A stretch of 64,000 nucleotides of DNA, taken from assembly GCF_946151075.1 (NCBI RefSeq), contig NZ_OX267715.1:1403881-1467880 (forward strand), written 5' to 3'. Below, piece after piece: positions 44,799 through 53,392 of the stretch. Each line of letters starts with the position of its first letter. Position 1 is the stretch's first letter. A program made the translations under genes and the position numbers. Source of the DNA: Neobacillus sp. Marseille-Q6967. GTDB lineage: Bacteria; Bacillota; Bacilli; Bacillales; Cytobacillaceae. Below the pieces are notes generated by a model. That model was not told the origin of the DNA. It was given only the letters and a program-made list of their open reading frames with translations, and searched no databases.

Positions 44799-44815
44799 TC
44801 GACCTAGATGGTCGA
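44799..44815 (-). terminator. Terminator of the serine recombinase gene
   Basis: Stem TCGACC/GGTCGA with a 5-base loop followed on the minus strand by ten T residues. Confidence 0.8.
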
Positions 44816-44838
44816 CTCACATATTCATTACTTCTATT

Positions 44839-45402
44839 TTAATCATTAAGTTGCACCTGACGTTTCTTAGCCCTTATTAAGGTGCTTTTACTTATACCAG
44901 TTATATTCTCTACTTGATTATATGAATTGGTTTCAAGGAGCTTCAACGCATGCTCTATTTGTGCCTTTTTAAACTTCCTTGGACGCCCTTCCCTAAAATC
45001 CTCCCGTTGCCTTGCTAATGCTTTCCCTTCCTGGGTTCGTTCAACTATCATATCTCGCTCGAACTCTGCGAAGCCGCTCATAATTGTTAGTATCAGTCTC
45101 CCTGTGGGCGTGTCTTCAACTAGCCCCATATTAAGAACGTGTACCTTTACGCCCCTTTCGAATAGCGCTTTTACTGTATTAATCGCGTCTACTGTAGAAC
45201 GTGCTAAGCGATCTAGCTTTGTTACGGTCAATGTGTCGCCTGCTTCTAGCTTCGCCAGTACCTCCTTAAATTTTGGTCGTTCTGCTTTCGTCCCTGTGAA
45301 CTTCTCCGAATAGATAACTTCGCAGCCTTCATTCTTTAACGCTTGAAGCTGTGCCTCTAGATCTTGCTGTATCGTGCTTACTCTCGCATATCCATATTTC
45401 AT
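44839..45402 (-). CDS. Serine recombinase (resolvase/invertase family)
   Basis: A 187-residue small serine recombinase: [18 protein letters not shown] with the nucleophilic serine, [11 protein letters not shown] with the catalytic arginines, [17 protein letters not shown] at the long helix, and a C-terminal helix-turn-helix ([20 protein letters not shown]). Length equals Tn3 resolvases and Hin-type invertases. No transposase, inverted terminal repeats or invertible segment are found beside it; repeated motifs upstream may be its crossover site. It is probably a leftover of a plasmid or transposon. Confidence 0.93.
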   Translation of the reverse strand: MKYGYARVSTIQQDLEAQLQALKNEGCEVIYSEKFTGTKAERPKFKEVLAKLEAGDTLTVTKLDRLARSTVDAINTVKALFERGVKVHVLNMGLVEDTPTGRLILTIMSGFAEFERDMIVERTQEGKALARQREDFREGRPRKFKKAQIEHALKLLETNSYNQVENITGISKSTLIRAKKRQVQLND

Positions 45403-45440
45403 AGTGATTAACCTCCTTTTTGCGTATATATTTATGACAC

Positions 45441-45515
45441 TAAGTTATGATACCGGCATATATACTGATACTACCACACCGGAAAAACGTAGTCAAAACT
45501 TTTAAGTTATGATAC
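45441..45515. repeat. Direct repeats upstream of the recombinase (res-like site)
   Basis: TAAGTTATGATAC occurs at 45441-45453 and 45503-45515, 62 bases apart, with ATATATTTATGACAC and ATATATACTGATAC variants between. The position and AT-rich layout resemble resolvase res subsites. Confidence 0.5.
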
Positions 45516-45522
45516 TTTATAG

Positions 45523-45588
45523 ACAAAAAAAGGCCGTCAATTGACAGTCTCATTATTAAACTATAGCCCCTGTTAGTTTGAACAAGGT
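45523..45588 (+). repeat. THR interspersed repeat, central and right modules
   Basis: A-tract, central GGCCGTCAATTGACAGTC, then TTAAACTATAGCCCCTGTTAGTTT and GAACAAGG. It lies in the 300-base gap upstream of the recombinase, which also contains no gene. Confidence 0.7.
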
Positions 45589-45702
45589 CGTTTATAAATA
45601 AGGTGCTACTAATAAAGGCACCACCCGCTCTCGCTTCATTACTCGGTTATCATTTGAGGTGAATTGAAGTTCAATAGTTACATACATAATTAATTATCAA
45701 CT

Positions 45703-46392
45703 CTATTCAACTGGTACATATTTAAATGAGGAATGGGCATCAATAATGTAACCATCAGACAATAAAGTAATATACTCTGAAACTCCAAAATCCGAATTGC
45801 TATAAATAATTGTGTTAACTACATTATTACCATTTGAATCATAAACAAAAAAGTTGGCTCCTCTACCAACAGGTAGTACTTTATATCGACCTGCAGGAAT
45901 ATCTTTACCTACTACAAATTGACCAGCTGGAAGTTGAATAGGTGCTTCTTTCTTTTCTTTTATAACTTGATCCAGAGAAGCTATTTCGTTTTTCTTAGAT
46001 TGGATGCTAGTATCTAATGTTGCAATTTCACCTTTTTTAGATTCGACTTCACCTGATAATTTAGTTACTTCAGCAGCTATAGTATCTTTTTGCTCGAAAA
46101 TTTTTAAAGCTTCATCGAATTCAGTTTTTCTTTGGGCATATTCATTATTAACACTTTTAATTTTAGATTGTATTTCTTTTACTTTAGCTTCGTATGTATC
46201 TATATCTTTCTTAGCATCTTCAATTTCTTTTACAACTTCCTCATATTTTAGTTTTTCTCCGTTTATTTCTGTTTTCGCGCTGTTTAAACCAATTCCGTAT
46301 CCTGAAGAAACAAATATAATTACTGCTACTGCAACAATTGCAACTTTTTTTAAAAAAACTTTCTTGTTCAAAACAAAATCTAAACTCGCCAT
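45703..46392 (-). CDS. Membrane-anchored coiled-coil protein with C-terminal beta domain
   Basis: A 229-residue protein: one N-terminal membrane helix (VAIVAVAVIIFVSSGYGIG, residues about 17-36), a coiled coil from about 40 to 150 with Lys/Glu heptads, and a compact C-terminal domain beginning GQFVVGKDIPAGRYKVLPVG and ending KYVPVE. The last domain is often found at the end of Bacillus surface proteins. GGAGGGGG precedes the ATG. Probably anchored with the bulk outside the membrane; function unknown. Confidence 0.75.
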   Translation of the reverse strand: MASLDFVLNKKVFLKKVAIVAVAVIIFVSSGYGIGLNSAKTEINGEKLKYEEVVKEIEDAKKDIDTYEAKVKEIQSKIKSVNNEYAQRKTEFDEALKIFEQKDTIAAEVTKLSGEVESKKGEIATLDTSIQSKKNEIASLDQVIKEKKEAPIQLPAGQFVVGKDIPAGRYKVLPVGRGANFFVYDSNGNNVVNTIIYSNSDFGVSEYITLLSDGYIIDAHSSFKYVPVE

Positions 46393-46545
46393 GCTACCCC
46401 CTCCATATATTGTCTTTTTACCTAATCGTTAATTATTTCCATTAATAATACGAAAGTCCTGCTTTATCAGTTTTTTTTATTTTTTCTTTGTTAAATATTT
46501 ATTACAAATTGACTAGAGTGTGATATATGTACATTTGATGGCAAA

Positions 46546-46628
46546 TAAAAAAAACACTCATTCAAGAGTGGTTATTCTGATTATTCGTTATTGTTCTTCA
46601 ACAAAAGCACCCGTTAGTTGAACAAGAT
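46546..46628 (+). repeat. THR interspersed repeat inside an MFS gene
   Basis: Central-position hairpin CACTCATTCAAGAGTG with A-tract, then TTCTTCAACAAAAGCACCCG and TTAGTTGAACAAG. Its right end is fused in frame to the MFS fragment. Confidence 0.8.
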
Positions 46629-46773
46629 AGCCCATCGTTTTTCCAGATAAATGCATGATATTCATAAAAGACGGCATAACCGGAACGATGAGACCTATAC
46701 CTAGAAATGCAATGAATATATTGCTTAAAAGAATAATTAATACCAACTTTTGTTCTTTAATTGTTTTCTTCAT
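46588..46773 (-). pseudogene. MFS efflux gene truncated by a THR repeat
   Basis: The first 51 residues are a perfect start of a NorA/Bmr-type multidrug efflux protein (VLIILLSNIFIAFLGIGLIV, then PVMPSFMNIMHLSGKTMGYL). The last 10 residues, QLTGAFVEEQ, are encoded by the THR repeat, which supplies the stop. No further MFS sequence follows. RBS AGAAAGAGGTG is still present. A TetR remnant lies just upstream, so this was probably a tetR-efflux operon. Confidence 0.87.
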
Positions 46774-46797
46774 ATATAAACACCTCTTTCTGTAAAA

Positions 46798-47005
46798 TCA
46801 TTGATGTGAAATACCTCACCACAATACTGTGCAAGAGGCTTCTAATTTATCGTTCAGCCGTTTTTCATCATTACCGTATACAAGTTCTAGCATAATGGAA
46901 TCGACTACACCTAAGAAGGCGAAGGTCGGAGTTTTTGCTGAACCTCCGCTTATTACCTTAGCATTAATCCAATCCTGAAATGACTTTCCAATATCTCCTG
47001 CACCT
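46798..47005 (-). pseudogene. C-terminal fragment of a TetR-family regulator
   Basis: About 60 codons encode the ligand-domain end of a TetR protein (GDIGKSFQDWINAKVISGGS, FAFLGVVDSIMLELVYGNDE, LNDKLEASCTVLW). A TGA replaces a codon near the end, before GISHQ and the natural stop. The N-terminal DNA-binding half is missing. It lies 25 bases upstream of the truncated MFS gene. Confidence 0.75.
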
Positions 47006-47031
47006 CACTTATAATTGCAAGTAGAAAAAAT

Positions 47032-48345
47032 TTATATCAAATCTTTGCTTGGAGTCTTACGAGACCAAACAACTAAAGGAATAAGCAACAGTGACAGAAT
47101 TGCTCCTGAAAGCGATAGTATCGTATAACTATAATGAGCGACTACCAATCCTGATAACGCACCGCCGGTGGCACCTGATAATGCAAGCAAGACATCAGCA
47201 GATCCCTGTGTTTGTGCACGAATAGATGGATGTGTTGCATCTACAATGAGAGCCGTTCCGCTTATTAAGCCAAAGTTCCAGCCAACACCGAGTAGTACTA
47301 ACGCACAGATAAGTAGTACCATTGAATCTGCAGGGGCAAAAGCTGCCAGCATACCAGAGGCCAGAAGCGTGGCACCAGAAGCAACAGCCATTGAAGTACG
47401 ACCAACTTTATCTACAAGCATCCTTGTAAGAGGCGAAGGCAAGTACATGGCGCCTATATGAAAACCTATGACCAACCCCACTTCTCCCAAACGATGACCA
47501 TAATGTCCCATATGGACCGGTGTCATGGTCATAATGGCCGCCATGACAAATTGAGTCAAAACCATTACTGTAACGCCCACGACAATTCCTCTCTTGTTTA
47601 TTGTAGAACTTTCGGAATTTGGTTCTGCTTGCGCAGTGCGGTTTTCCTCCTGGGCATTCGCTATGGCTGTAGATACAATCAAAGGGTCTGGACGAAGAAA
47701 AATTAAGAGAACCAATCCGGCAAGGATAAAAGCAGCAGCCGCTAAGATAAAGGGGCCAGCCAAAGTTGGAACACCAATAGAATCCGCAAATTTCCCCATC
47801 ACATCGACTAAGTTAGGACCCGTTACAGCACCAAAGGTAGTAGAAACCATGGCCATGCTCACAGCAGTTGCCCGCTGTTTGGCTGTCGCCAGATCTGTAC
47901 CGGCATATCGCGCTTGCATATTTGCGGCGGTACCAGCTCCATAAAGAAGCAGGGAAGTGAATAAAAGCACAACGCTGTTGATTAAGGCAGCGATTATAAC
48001 GCCGACCGCACCCAGTCCACCAGCAAGAAAACCGACTGCAAGTCCTGGTCCGCGGCCAAAACGCTGTGAAAGTCGTCCTACAAGCAGTGCGGCCCCTGCA
48101 GATCCTAAAGTAAGTAAGGCAACTGGAATCCCTGCTGCACTTTCCGTCCCTAGCATATCTTGTGCGAGAAGTGCGCCTACCGTTATACCAGCTGCAAGTC
48201 CTGCCCCTCCAAAGATTTGTGATAGGATCAAAATTCTTAATGTTTTTTTATAGAGCTGTTTTTGTTTGTCTGTTGAATCAATATAACCTTGCAACCAAAC
48301 AGGTTGCTGTTTAGACCTACTTGTATCCCATGTTTTAGTTACCAT
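47032..48345 (-). CDS. MFS transporter
   Basis: A protein of about 437 residues with roughly 12 membrane segments in two halves joined by a cytoplasmic loop (ANAQEENRTAQAEPNSESS). Landmarks are LSQIFGGAGLAAGITVGALLA, RLSQRFGRGPGLAVG (loop 2-3 motif), VDKVGRTSMAVASG and ALVLLGVGWNFGLISGTALI. AGGAAG places the start at the ATG at 48345, although the frame is open to 48399. The sequence is noticeably more GC-rich than neighbouring genes, which may signal transfer. Substrate unknown. Confidence 0.85.
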   Translation of the reverse strand: MVTKTWDTSRSKQQPVWLQGYIDSTDKQKQLYKKTLRILILSQIFGGAGLAAGITVGALLAQDMLGTESAAGIPVALLTLGSAGAALLVGRLSQRFGRGPGLAVGFLAGGLGAVGVIIAALINSVVLLFTSLLLYGAGTAANMQARYAGTDLATAKQRATAVSMAMVSTTFGAVTGPNLVDVMGKFADSIGVPTLAGPFILAAAAFILAGLVLLIFLRPDPLIVSTAIANAQEENRTAQAEPNSESSTINKRGIVVGVTVMVLTQFVMAAIMTMTPVHMGHYGHRLGEVGLVIGFHIGAMYLPSPLTRMLVDKVGRTSMAVASGATLLASGMLAAFAPADSMVLLICALVLLGVGWNFGLISGTALIVDATHPSIRAQTQGSADVLLALSGATGGALSGLVVAHYSYTILSLSGAILSLLLIPLVVWSRKTPSKDLI

Positions 48346-48426
48346 AAAACTACACTTCCTAACAAAATAATTTTTTTGCACTTTCTTGCCCATCCTCATT
48401 TAGAAGGTTTTGTTCAACAAATAATT

Positions 48427-48467
48427 AAGGAGCTCATGATTATCAACTACATAATCATGAGCTCCTT
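48427..48467 (-). terminator. Hairpin downstream of the MBL-fold gene
   Basis: A perfect 17-bp stem (AAGGAGCTCATGATTAT and complement) with a 7-base loop between two minus-strand genes. Confidence 0.75.
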
Positions 48468-48533
48468 GTATCACTACAGAACAAATAAATACTTAGAAAC
48501 TGCACAAAATAAAATTCTATCAGCTCTGATTCT

Positions 48534-49295
48534 TTATAATGAATATGATTCTCCGTCATCAGGTACTAAAACATTCGAAGAGATTCCTTTTTCATTAATA
48601 AAGCTTTTTAATTCTTCTTTTGATAATGTCCAATGATTGACAGCTTCCATATGGACAGAAATAATTTTTGCATCTGGAGCAGCTTTATAAACTTCATAAA
48701 TGTCATCTTTCCCCATAATTAGAGAACCACCTTCAAAGAGTTGAACATCCCCGCCGTTGACAACAATGATTTCTGGTTTGTGTGTTTCAATTACTTCCTG
48801 AACAGCTTCATACCAAACAGTATCTCCAGCTACATATAAAGTTTTCTCATTTGAGTGTTTGAAGACAACGCCGCAGACTAGACCAGTAACCTTTAGGATC
48901 TCGCCTCTTCCATGCTCGCCTTTTGTTTTAATTAGTTGGATTCCTTCAAAGACTGTATTCTCTTGTAAAACCTCTACATTTTGAAAGCCTGCATTTCGAA
49001 TTTCAGTCGCATCTTCTTCATTTTGGGAAAATATTTTAATCTCTTTGGGCAGCGCTTCTTTAGCAGCATTATCCCAGTGGTCATAATGTAGATGAGTGAC
49101 AATAACAGCATCAACATTATGAATGATATCGTCAATGGATATTGGTAAACTAACTAAAGGATTATTTGAGTTGTTTTGTCTTAATGAAGGGAAAGGCGGG
49201 TATGTCCCTTTTTCTGATAACATTGGATCGATTAAAAACTTCTTTCCCGCATATTCAACGACAATTGTTGCATTACGAATTTGATTTATATTCAT
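48534..49295 (-). CDS. MBL-fold metallohydrolase (UlaG-like)
   Basis: A 253-residue metallo-beta-lactamase-fold enzyme with THLHYDHWD as the metal motif (around residue 68), KTLYVAGDTVWYEAV for the second metal ligands and ISVHMEAVNHW near the end. The plan is that of UlaG/YcbL-like hydrolases of unknown substrate. AAAGGAG precedes the ATG. A divergent Lrp/AsnC regulator lies 132 bases away and probably controls it. Confidence 0.88.
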   Translation of the reverse strand: MNINQIRNATIVVEYAGKKFLIDPMLSEKGTYPPFPSLRQNNSNNPLVSLPISIDDIIHNVDAVIVTHLHYDHWDNAAKEALPKEIKIFSQNEEDATEIRNAGFQNVEVLQENTVFEGIQLIKTKGEHGRGEILKVTGLVCGVVFKHSNEKTLYVAGDTVWYEAVQEVIETHKPEIIVVNGGDVQLFEGGSLIMGKDDIYEVYKAAPDAKIISVHMEAVNHWTLSKEELKSFINEKGISSNVLVPDDGESYSL

Positions 49296-49427
49296 ATTTA
49301 TTAACTCCTTTATCTTTTGAAATTTCCTCTGAACAATGTATATTCTAAACTATGGACACTTGACGGATACATAGATTAAGTAAAGTCTTTTGGCGGTTTG
49401 ACTTTATTTATGAAAGGAGTTAAATAA

Positions 49428-49838
49428 ATGTTAGATAACACAGATATGCATATCTTGAAGGAACTAACTAAGAACAGTCGGATTAAAATGAAAGAATTGG
49501 GTGAAAAAGTCCATTTGACTGGACCGGCTACTTCAGCTAGAGTGGCGAAATTAGAGGACAATGGGATTATTGAGGGGTACACCATTAAAGTGAATCAAGT
49601 AAAAATGGGGTATCTTGTTCACGCAATTATACATATTTATACGAAAAGCACGAATCATCAACCTTATCTTTCGTTTCTAAAAGAACAAGATCAATTCGTC
49701 ATAAACAACTACAAAGTCAGTGGAGAAAGCTGTTATCTTCTCGAATGCAAATTCCCATGCAATGAAATATTAGATGAATTCTTGACAGGTTTGAGCAATT
49801 TGGTGAGCTACAAATTATCCATTGTTATTAACAAATAG
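49428..49838 (+). CDS. Lrp/AsnC family transcriptional regulator
   Basis: A 136-residue regulator: N-terminal helix-turn-helix (DMHILKELTKNSRIKMKELGE, LTGPATSARVAKLEDNGII) and a RAM-type ligand domain (VHAIIHIYTKST, VSGESCYLLECKF). AAAGGAG precedes the ATG. It is divergent from the MBL-fold gene, the likely target; Lrp-type regulators usually respond to amino acids. Confidence 0.92.
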   Translation: MLDNTDMHILKELTKNSRIKMKELGEKVHLTGPATSARVAKLEDNGIIEGYTIKVNQVKMGYLVHAIIHIYTKSTNHQPYLSFLKEQDQFVINNYKVSGESCYLLECKFPCNEILDEFLTGLSNLVSYKLSIVINK

Positions 49839-49901
49839 TATCAATAAACATGCGACATTGTGAAGGAATACACTTAAACAAATGGAGGCATTAATCCAAG
49901 A

Positions 49902-49943
49902 TGAACTGCACCCGTTAGCTTAAGTACAAGTTTTCACAAACTT
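49902..49943 (+). repeat. THR interspersed repeat, right module
   Basis: GAACTGCACCCGTTAGCTTAAG and TACAAGTTTTCACAAACTT; left and central parts are absent. It lies in the 250-base gap before the EamA leader. Confidence 0.75.
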
Positions 49944-50082
49944 GTCCTATTTTACAGTTTTTTATTTCGAAATGCCGCCCCCTTTTTGAAAGTAAAGCAG
50001 TAAACTTCAAGTATCTGTAAATACAAACGCCATTTTTTATTGTATACTTATTTAAACTTAAGAAAATGGAGGTTAGTTTATT

Positions 50083-50184
50083 ATGCCATTATCAAAATCA
50101 ATTTCTAATCCAAGTGTTAGACTGGCTACTTCTCCACCACCACCGTTTCTGCTCATAAACACGCTTATATTTAAAACAGATTAA
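50083..50184 (+). CDS. Possible 33-residue leader peptide of the EamA gene
   Basis: An ATG after ATGGAGGT opens a 33-codon frame (MPLSKSISNPSVRLATSPPP then PFLLINTL) ending in TAA at 50182. A perfect hairpin starts on the next base and the EamA ribosome binding site follows. The four consecutive prolines near the middle could stall ribosomes. It has the layout of a regulatory leader peptide rather than of a functional protein, but may also be a small membrane peptide. Confidence 0.5.
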   Translation: MPLSKSISNPSVRLATSPPPPFLLINTLIFKTD

Positions 50185-50217
50185 GAATCTGCGAAATATA
50201 AGCTGTTTCGCAGATTC
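50185..50217 (+). promoter_or_regulatory. Leader hairpin directly before the EamA ribosome binding site
   Basis: Perfect 12-bp stem GAATCTGCGAAA/TTTCGCAGATTC with a 9-base loop, between the stop of the leader ORF and AAGGAG (50219-50224). Confidence 0.7.
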
Positions 50218-50230
50218 GAAGGAGTAGGAA

Positions 50231-51106
50231 ATGAAGTCTAACATTCAGTTTATATTATCGATGATTATTTTTGGAACAATTGGTTTAGTTATAAGATACA
50301 TTGACTTATCTTCGAGAGAAACAGCATTTTTAAGCAGCTCAATTGGTTGTCTCTTTTTACTACTTGTATTCTTTAATCAGAGAAAAACATTTACTTGGAA
50401 AAAGATTAAGAGTAATGCGTTAGTTCTTTTGGCATCAGGGATAGCCTTGGGAGGAAACTGGATTTTTCTTTATCAATCCTATGATTACACATCTCTCGCA
50501 AATGCTACATTAGGTTATTATTTTGCACCTGTTTTTGTGATGTTACTTTCACCCATTGTGCTAAAGGAACCACTACCTATAAAAAAATTAATATGTATTG
50601 TTATAGCAGTAATAGGTATGATGTTCATTGTGGGAAATGGTATAAGTGCATCTGGAAAAGATGATGTACTTGGAATAATATTGGGGTTAGTTGCAGCAGC
50701 ATTTTATGCTGCATTGATGTTGTTAAATAAGTTTATCAAAGATATAGATAGGTTGGAAGTAACCATTATTCAACTGGCTACAACAGCTTTTATTCTTATA
50801 CCTTACGTTCTTATTACAGAAGGATTTAACATACTAAATATATCAATACCCTCCATTCCTTTTATCATTTTATTAGGAGTAGTAAATACAGGAGTAGGGT
50901 TTTGGTTGTATTTCTCTGGTATGGAAAAATTAAAAGGTCAGAGCATAGCTATGTTGAGTTATGTTGACCCATTTGTAGCTATTTTAATCTCTGGATTAAT
51001 TTTACAAGAGCAATTCACGCAATTACAAATCATAGGTGGAATTCTCTTACTAGGTTCTACTTTTATTAGTGAAATGAGGTTCCGCATAATTCAAATAAAT
51101 AATTAA
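50231..51106 (+). CDS. EamA/DMT family transporter
   Basis: A 291-residue protein with ten membrane segments in two EamA repeats. First repeat: MIIFGTIGLVIRYIDLSSRE to VLLASGIALGGNWIFLYQSY and ANATLGYYFAPVFVMLLSPI; second repeat: GLVAAAFYAALMLLNKFIKD to AMLSYVDPFVAILISGLILQ. Members export amino acids, metabolites or drugs. Translation may be controlled by the upstream leader peptide and hairpin. A strong terminator follows. Confidence 0.9.
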   Translation: MKSNIQFILSMIIFGTIGLVIRYIDLSSRETAFLSSSIGCLFLLLVFFNQRKTFTWKKIKSNALVLLASGIALGGNWIFLYQSYDYTSLANATLGYYFAPVFVMLLSPIVLKEPLPIKKLICIVIAVIGMMFIVGNGISASGKDDVLGIILGLVAAAFYAALMLLNKFIKDIDRLEVTIIQLATTAFILIPYVLITEGFNILNISIPSIPFIILLGVVNTGVGFWLYFSGMEKLKGQSIAMLSYVDPFVAILISGLILQEQFTQLQIIGGILLLGSTFISEMRFRIIQINN

Positions 51107-51132
51107 AAGAACAATTCTCTATTGTGATAAAG

Positions 51133-51170
51133 AAAAAGGATAATACCTTTATTTAGGTATTGTCCTTTTT
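51133..51170 (+). terminator. Terminator of the EamA gene
   Basis: Stem AAAAAGGATAATACCT/AGGTATTGTCCTTTTT (one G-U-type mismatch) with a 6-base loop and T-tract, 27 bases past the stop. Confidence 0.85.
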
Positions 51171-51245
51171 GTTGTAGATTTTATTTTTATTATTATAACT
51201 ATTTGTTCAATTAACCTAATAATGCAGGACCGCATTGACATTCTT

Positions 51246-51335
51246 CTTGAGCTAACCTGCCCGTTAGCGCAACAAGAAAAATGACCGCCGCAGCGATCAT
51301 TTCTTTAACTCATGCACCCGTTAGTTGAACAAGGA
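51246..51335 (+). repeat. THR interspersed repeat, complete
   Basis: Left GAGCTAACCTGCCCGTTAGC, AACAAGAAAAA, central GACCGCCGCAGCGATC (51283-51298), right ACTCATGCACCCGTTAGTTG. Confidence 0.9.
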
Positions 51336-51375
51336 CCTTTAATTCACATCAAAAGGCTTCGTTCTCTTGGTATTT

Positions 51376-51770
51376 TTAATCTACAAGACCATTTCCTATG
51401 TAATCAAAAGTATTTGTATCTGCATAAACAATCATATTGTCTGGAATGGATTTACTTTTAGTAGGAAAATCAATCAAATACACTTCTTTTCCTTCGTAAG
51501 ACTTATCATCAACTTGAGTCATCATATTTTCATTTAGAGTAATTTTGAAACCTTTCCATCTGTCCAGGTTCCATCAATCCATTCTTTTTGTTCTGATGAT
51601 AATTGCTTCCAAACTATTTCTCTGACATCATCTTTTTTGACAACCTTATTGGATTGTTCGTTGTTATTAACAACACTTTGGTCATTATTTACTCGTACAT
51701 TTTGGTTAGAACAAGCAATTAGTCCCAACAGAAGAACTGCGGACATAATATATAGAGTAATTTTCTTCAC
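51376..51770 (-). pseudogene. Small lipoprotein gene with a one-base frameshift
   Basis: The first frame encodes a signal with lipobox LLLGLIACSNQ, an Asn-rich linker and WIDGTWTDGKVSK. One A appears to be missing from an A-run at about 51540; the other frame continues coherently (LNENMMTQVDDKSYEGKEVY, then FPTKSKSIPDNMIVYADTN) to a stop at 51376. Joined, it would be about 131 residues. The GTG start at 51770 follows GGGGG. A sequencing error in the A-run is possible. Confidence 0.75.
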
Positions 51771-51854
51771 TTTTAACACCCCCTTATTTTAATAGACGAA
51801 CATTTTTCCTTATTGGTTGCTAAATAAAATCAAATATTCCTTTATTTCTGTCCT

Positions 51855-51962
51855 TCTTATACTAAACTGCTTCGTTAGCACAATAAGAAAAGGCTGCCGC
51901 AACGATAGCCCTGATCTTCAACTCTTGCACCAGTTAATTTAAGTAGAAACCTTCACAATCTT
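51855..51962 (+). repeat. THR interspersed repeat, complete
   Basis: Left ACTAAACTGCTTCGTTAGC, AATAAGAAAAG, central GGCTGCCGCAACGATAGCC, right CTCTTGCACCAGTTAATTTAAG and CCTTCACAATC. The 388-base gap around it contains no gene. Confidence 0.9.
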
Positions 51963-52167
51963 TTCTACACTTAAACATTATCCAATCCCTTAAAAGTGAT
52001 GGTTCTAGAATCTGGACTATTACGAAATGATACCTTCTTATTAAAGAAAAACGCCTTAAATAGAATAACTGTTTTTTAAATAATTTTAGGTAAAGAATCT
52101 TTATGGTTTGACAAAAGCTAAATCTGCCATTATCATCAACTCAAACTTATTTACAGGAGAAATAAAG

Positions 52168-52608
52168 ATGAAAATTTATGTTGATGCAGATGCTTGTCCG
52201 GTAAAAGATATTATTATCTCTGAAGGTACGAATGCTAAAATTCCTGTTATCCTTGTTACTAGCTTTTCTCATTTTTCTATTACGGAACAACCATCAGGAG
52301 TAGAAACCATTTATGTAGATTCTGGAGCAGATGCTGCGGATTATCGGATTATGAAGTTAGCAGAAAAAGGAGATTTAATCGTTACGCAAGATTATGGTCT
52401 TGCTTCGTTAGGTTTAGCAAAAGGGTGTACAGTTCTTCACCATAATGGGTATAGCTATACAAATGAAAACATTGACGAATTATTACAAACACGTTATTTG
52501 AGTGCAATGGCTCGAAAAAGCGGAAAACGTACAAAGGGGCCAAAACCATTTACATCAGAAGATAAGGAGAAATTTAGGGGGCTTTTTAAAAAAGCGATTT
52601 CACGTTAA
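52168..52608 (+). CDS. YaiI/YqxD family protein (DUF188, UPF0178)
   Basis: A 146-residue protein of the YaiI/YqxD family: [55 protein letters not shown] and [17 protein letters not shown]. Conserved aspartates (DADA, D in TQDYG) suggest a PIN-like nuclease fold, but activity is unproven. AGGAG places the start at 52168; the open frame to 52108 encodes unrelated sequence. Single-gene unit. Confidence 0.9.
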   Translation: MKIYVDADACPVKDIIISEGTNAKIPVILVTSFSHFSITEQPSGVETIYVDSGADAADYRIMKLAEKGDLIVTQDYGLASLGLAKGCTVLHHNGYSYTNENIDELLQTRYLSAMARKSGKRTKGPKPFTSEDKEKFRGLFKKAISR

Positions 52609-52677
52609 AAAGAAATCTCCCCCTATTTTGTTTCTTAAATTTTCCCATTTCTTCTTAAACTTAAATGCACGTCAGTA

Positions 52678-52756
52678 CAAAAACAAGAGCCGTCAAAACG
52701 ACAGCTCCGATCTTTAACTCTTGCACCCGATAGTTTAAGTGCATTTGTTCACATAT
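52678..52756 (+). repeat. THR interspersed repeat, central and right modules
   Basis: AAACAAGAGCCGTCAAAACGAC central part and right CTCTTGCACCCGATAGTTTAAG, TTCACATA. Its end overlaps the stop region of the SUKH gene. Confidence 0.85.
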
Positions 52757-53255
52757 TTGGCTTACTTCTTCCATAACTAGGCTTTAATTTTTTCGGGTCC
52801 AATGTGGAGCCACGAAATAATTTAGTTATAAAAATATCGAAACTAGGTGCGATTTCAATGCTTCCCCATTTCATTTCTTCTTCCGAGTAATCCTCATAAA
52901 AATATGTTACCGATGGAATATCCTTATCCCTATAATCTAATGCAATCCAAGAATGATATTCTCCTTCTAATAAAACTAGCTTATTAGGTAAACCCAGTTC
53001 ATCAATGATGCTTGGACTCGATAAAATCAATCCTTCAGAGTCTATTCCATCCATATGGTACATTGCATTTCTTTCTTTTTCATCCCCTATAAAGAAATAT
53101 GGGTATTCCAAATCTCCACCATTGTGTTCTCTTAATAATTCTATATAGGATTTCGGAAGTGTAAAAGATAATTCCTGTTCAGCTTTATTAATCGCATCCT
53201 CTGAACCAGGATCTAGACCTTCTTTCCAAAAATTCTTTCCTGTATAAAAATCCAT
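52749..53255 (-). CDS. SMI1/KNR4 (SUKH) family protein, likely immunity protein
   Basis: A 168-residue SUKH-domain protein: EDAINKAEQELSFTLPKSYIELL, REHNGGDLEYPYF and WIALDYRDKD match the SUKH core, with the usual aromatic residues. In bacteria these proteins are mostly immunity factors against polymorphic toxins, but many are orphans. The start at 53255 is chosen since AGAGGTGG lies five bases upstream. No toxin gene is adjacent. Its stop lies inside a THR repeat, so the C-terminus (GRSKPNM) is partly repeat-encoded. Confidence 0.85.
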   Translation of the reverse strand: MDFYTGKNFWKEGLDPGSEDAINKAEQELSFTLPKSYIELLREHNGGDLEYPYFFIGDEKERNAMYHMDGIDSEGLILSSPSIIDELGLPNKLVLLEGEYHSWIALDYRDKDIPSVTYFYEDYSEEEMKWGSIEIAPSFDIFITKLFRGSTLDPKKLKPSYGRSKPNM

Positions 53256-53299
53256 ATAAACCACCTCTTAATTATCCATATCCTATTGTTTATTAATAC

Positions 53300-53392
53300 T
53301 GCTAAACTAACCTCCCCGTTACTTCAATAAGGAAAAAGGATCGCCGGAGTAATACTATCTTCTCCTAACGCCCCATTAGTTTTATAAACATC
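53300..53392 (+). repeat. THR interspersed repeat, complete but diverged
   Basis: Left AAACTAACCTCCCCGTTACTTC, AATAAGGAAAAAG, central GATCGCCGGAGTAATAC, right CCTAACGCCCCATTAGTTTT. It separates the SUKH gene from the next gene. Confidence 0.8.

Noticed and set aside
44653..44880. Plus-strand hydrophobic open frame between PAP2 and recombinase genes
   Set aside because: No ribosome binding site; it begins in a THR fragment and runs through the terminator of the recombinase gene on the other strand.
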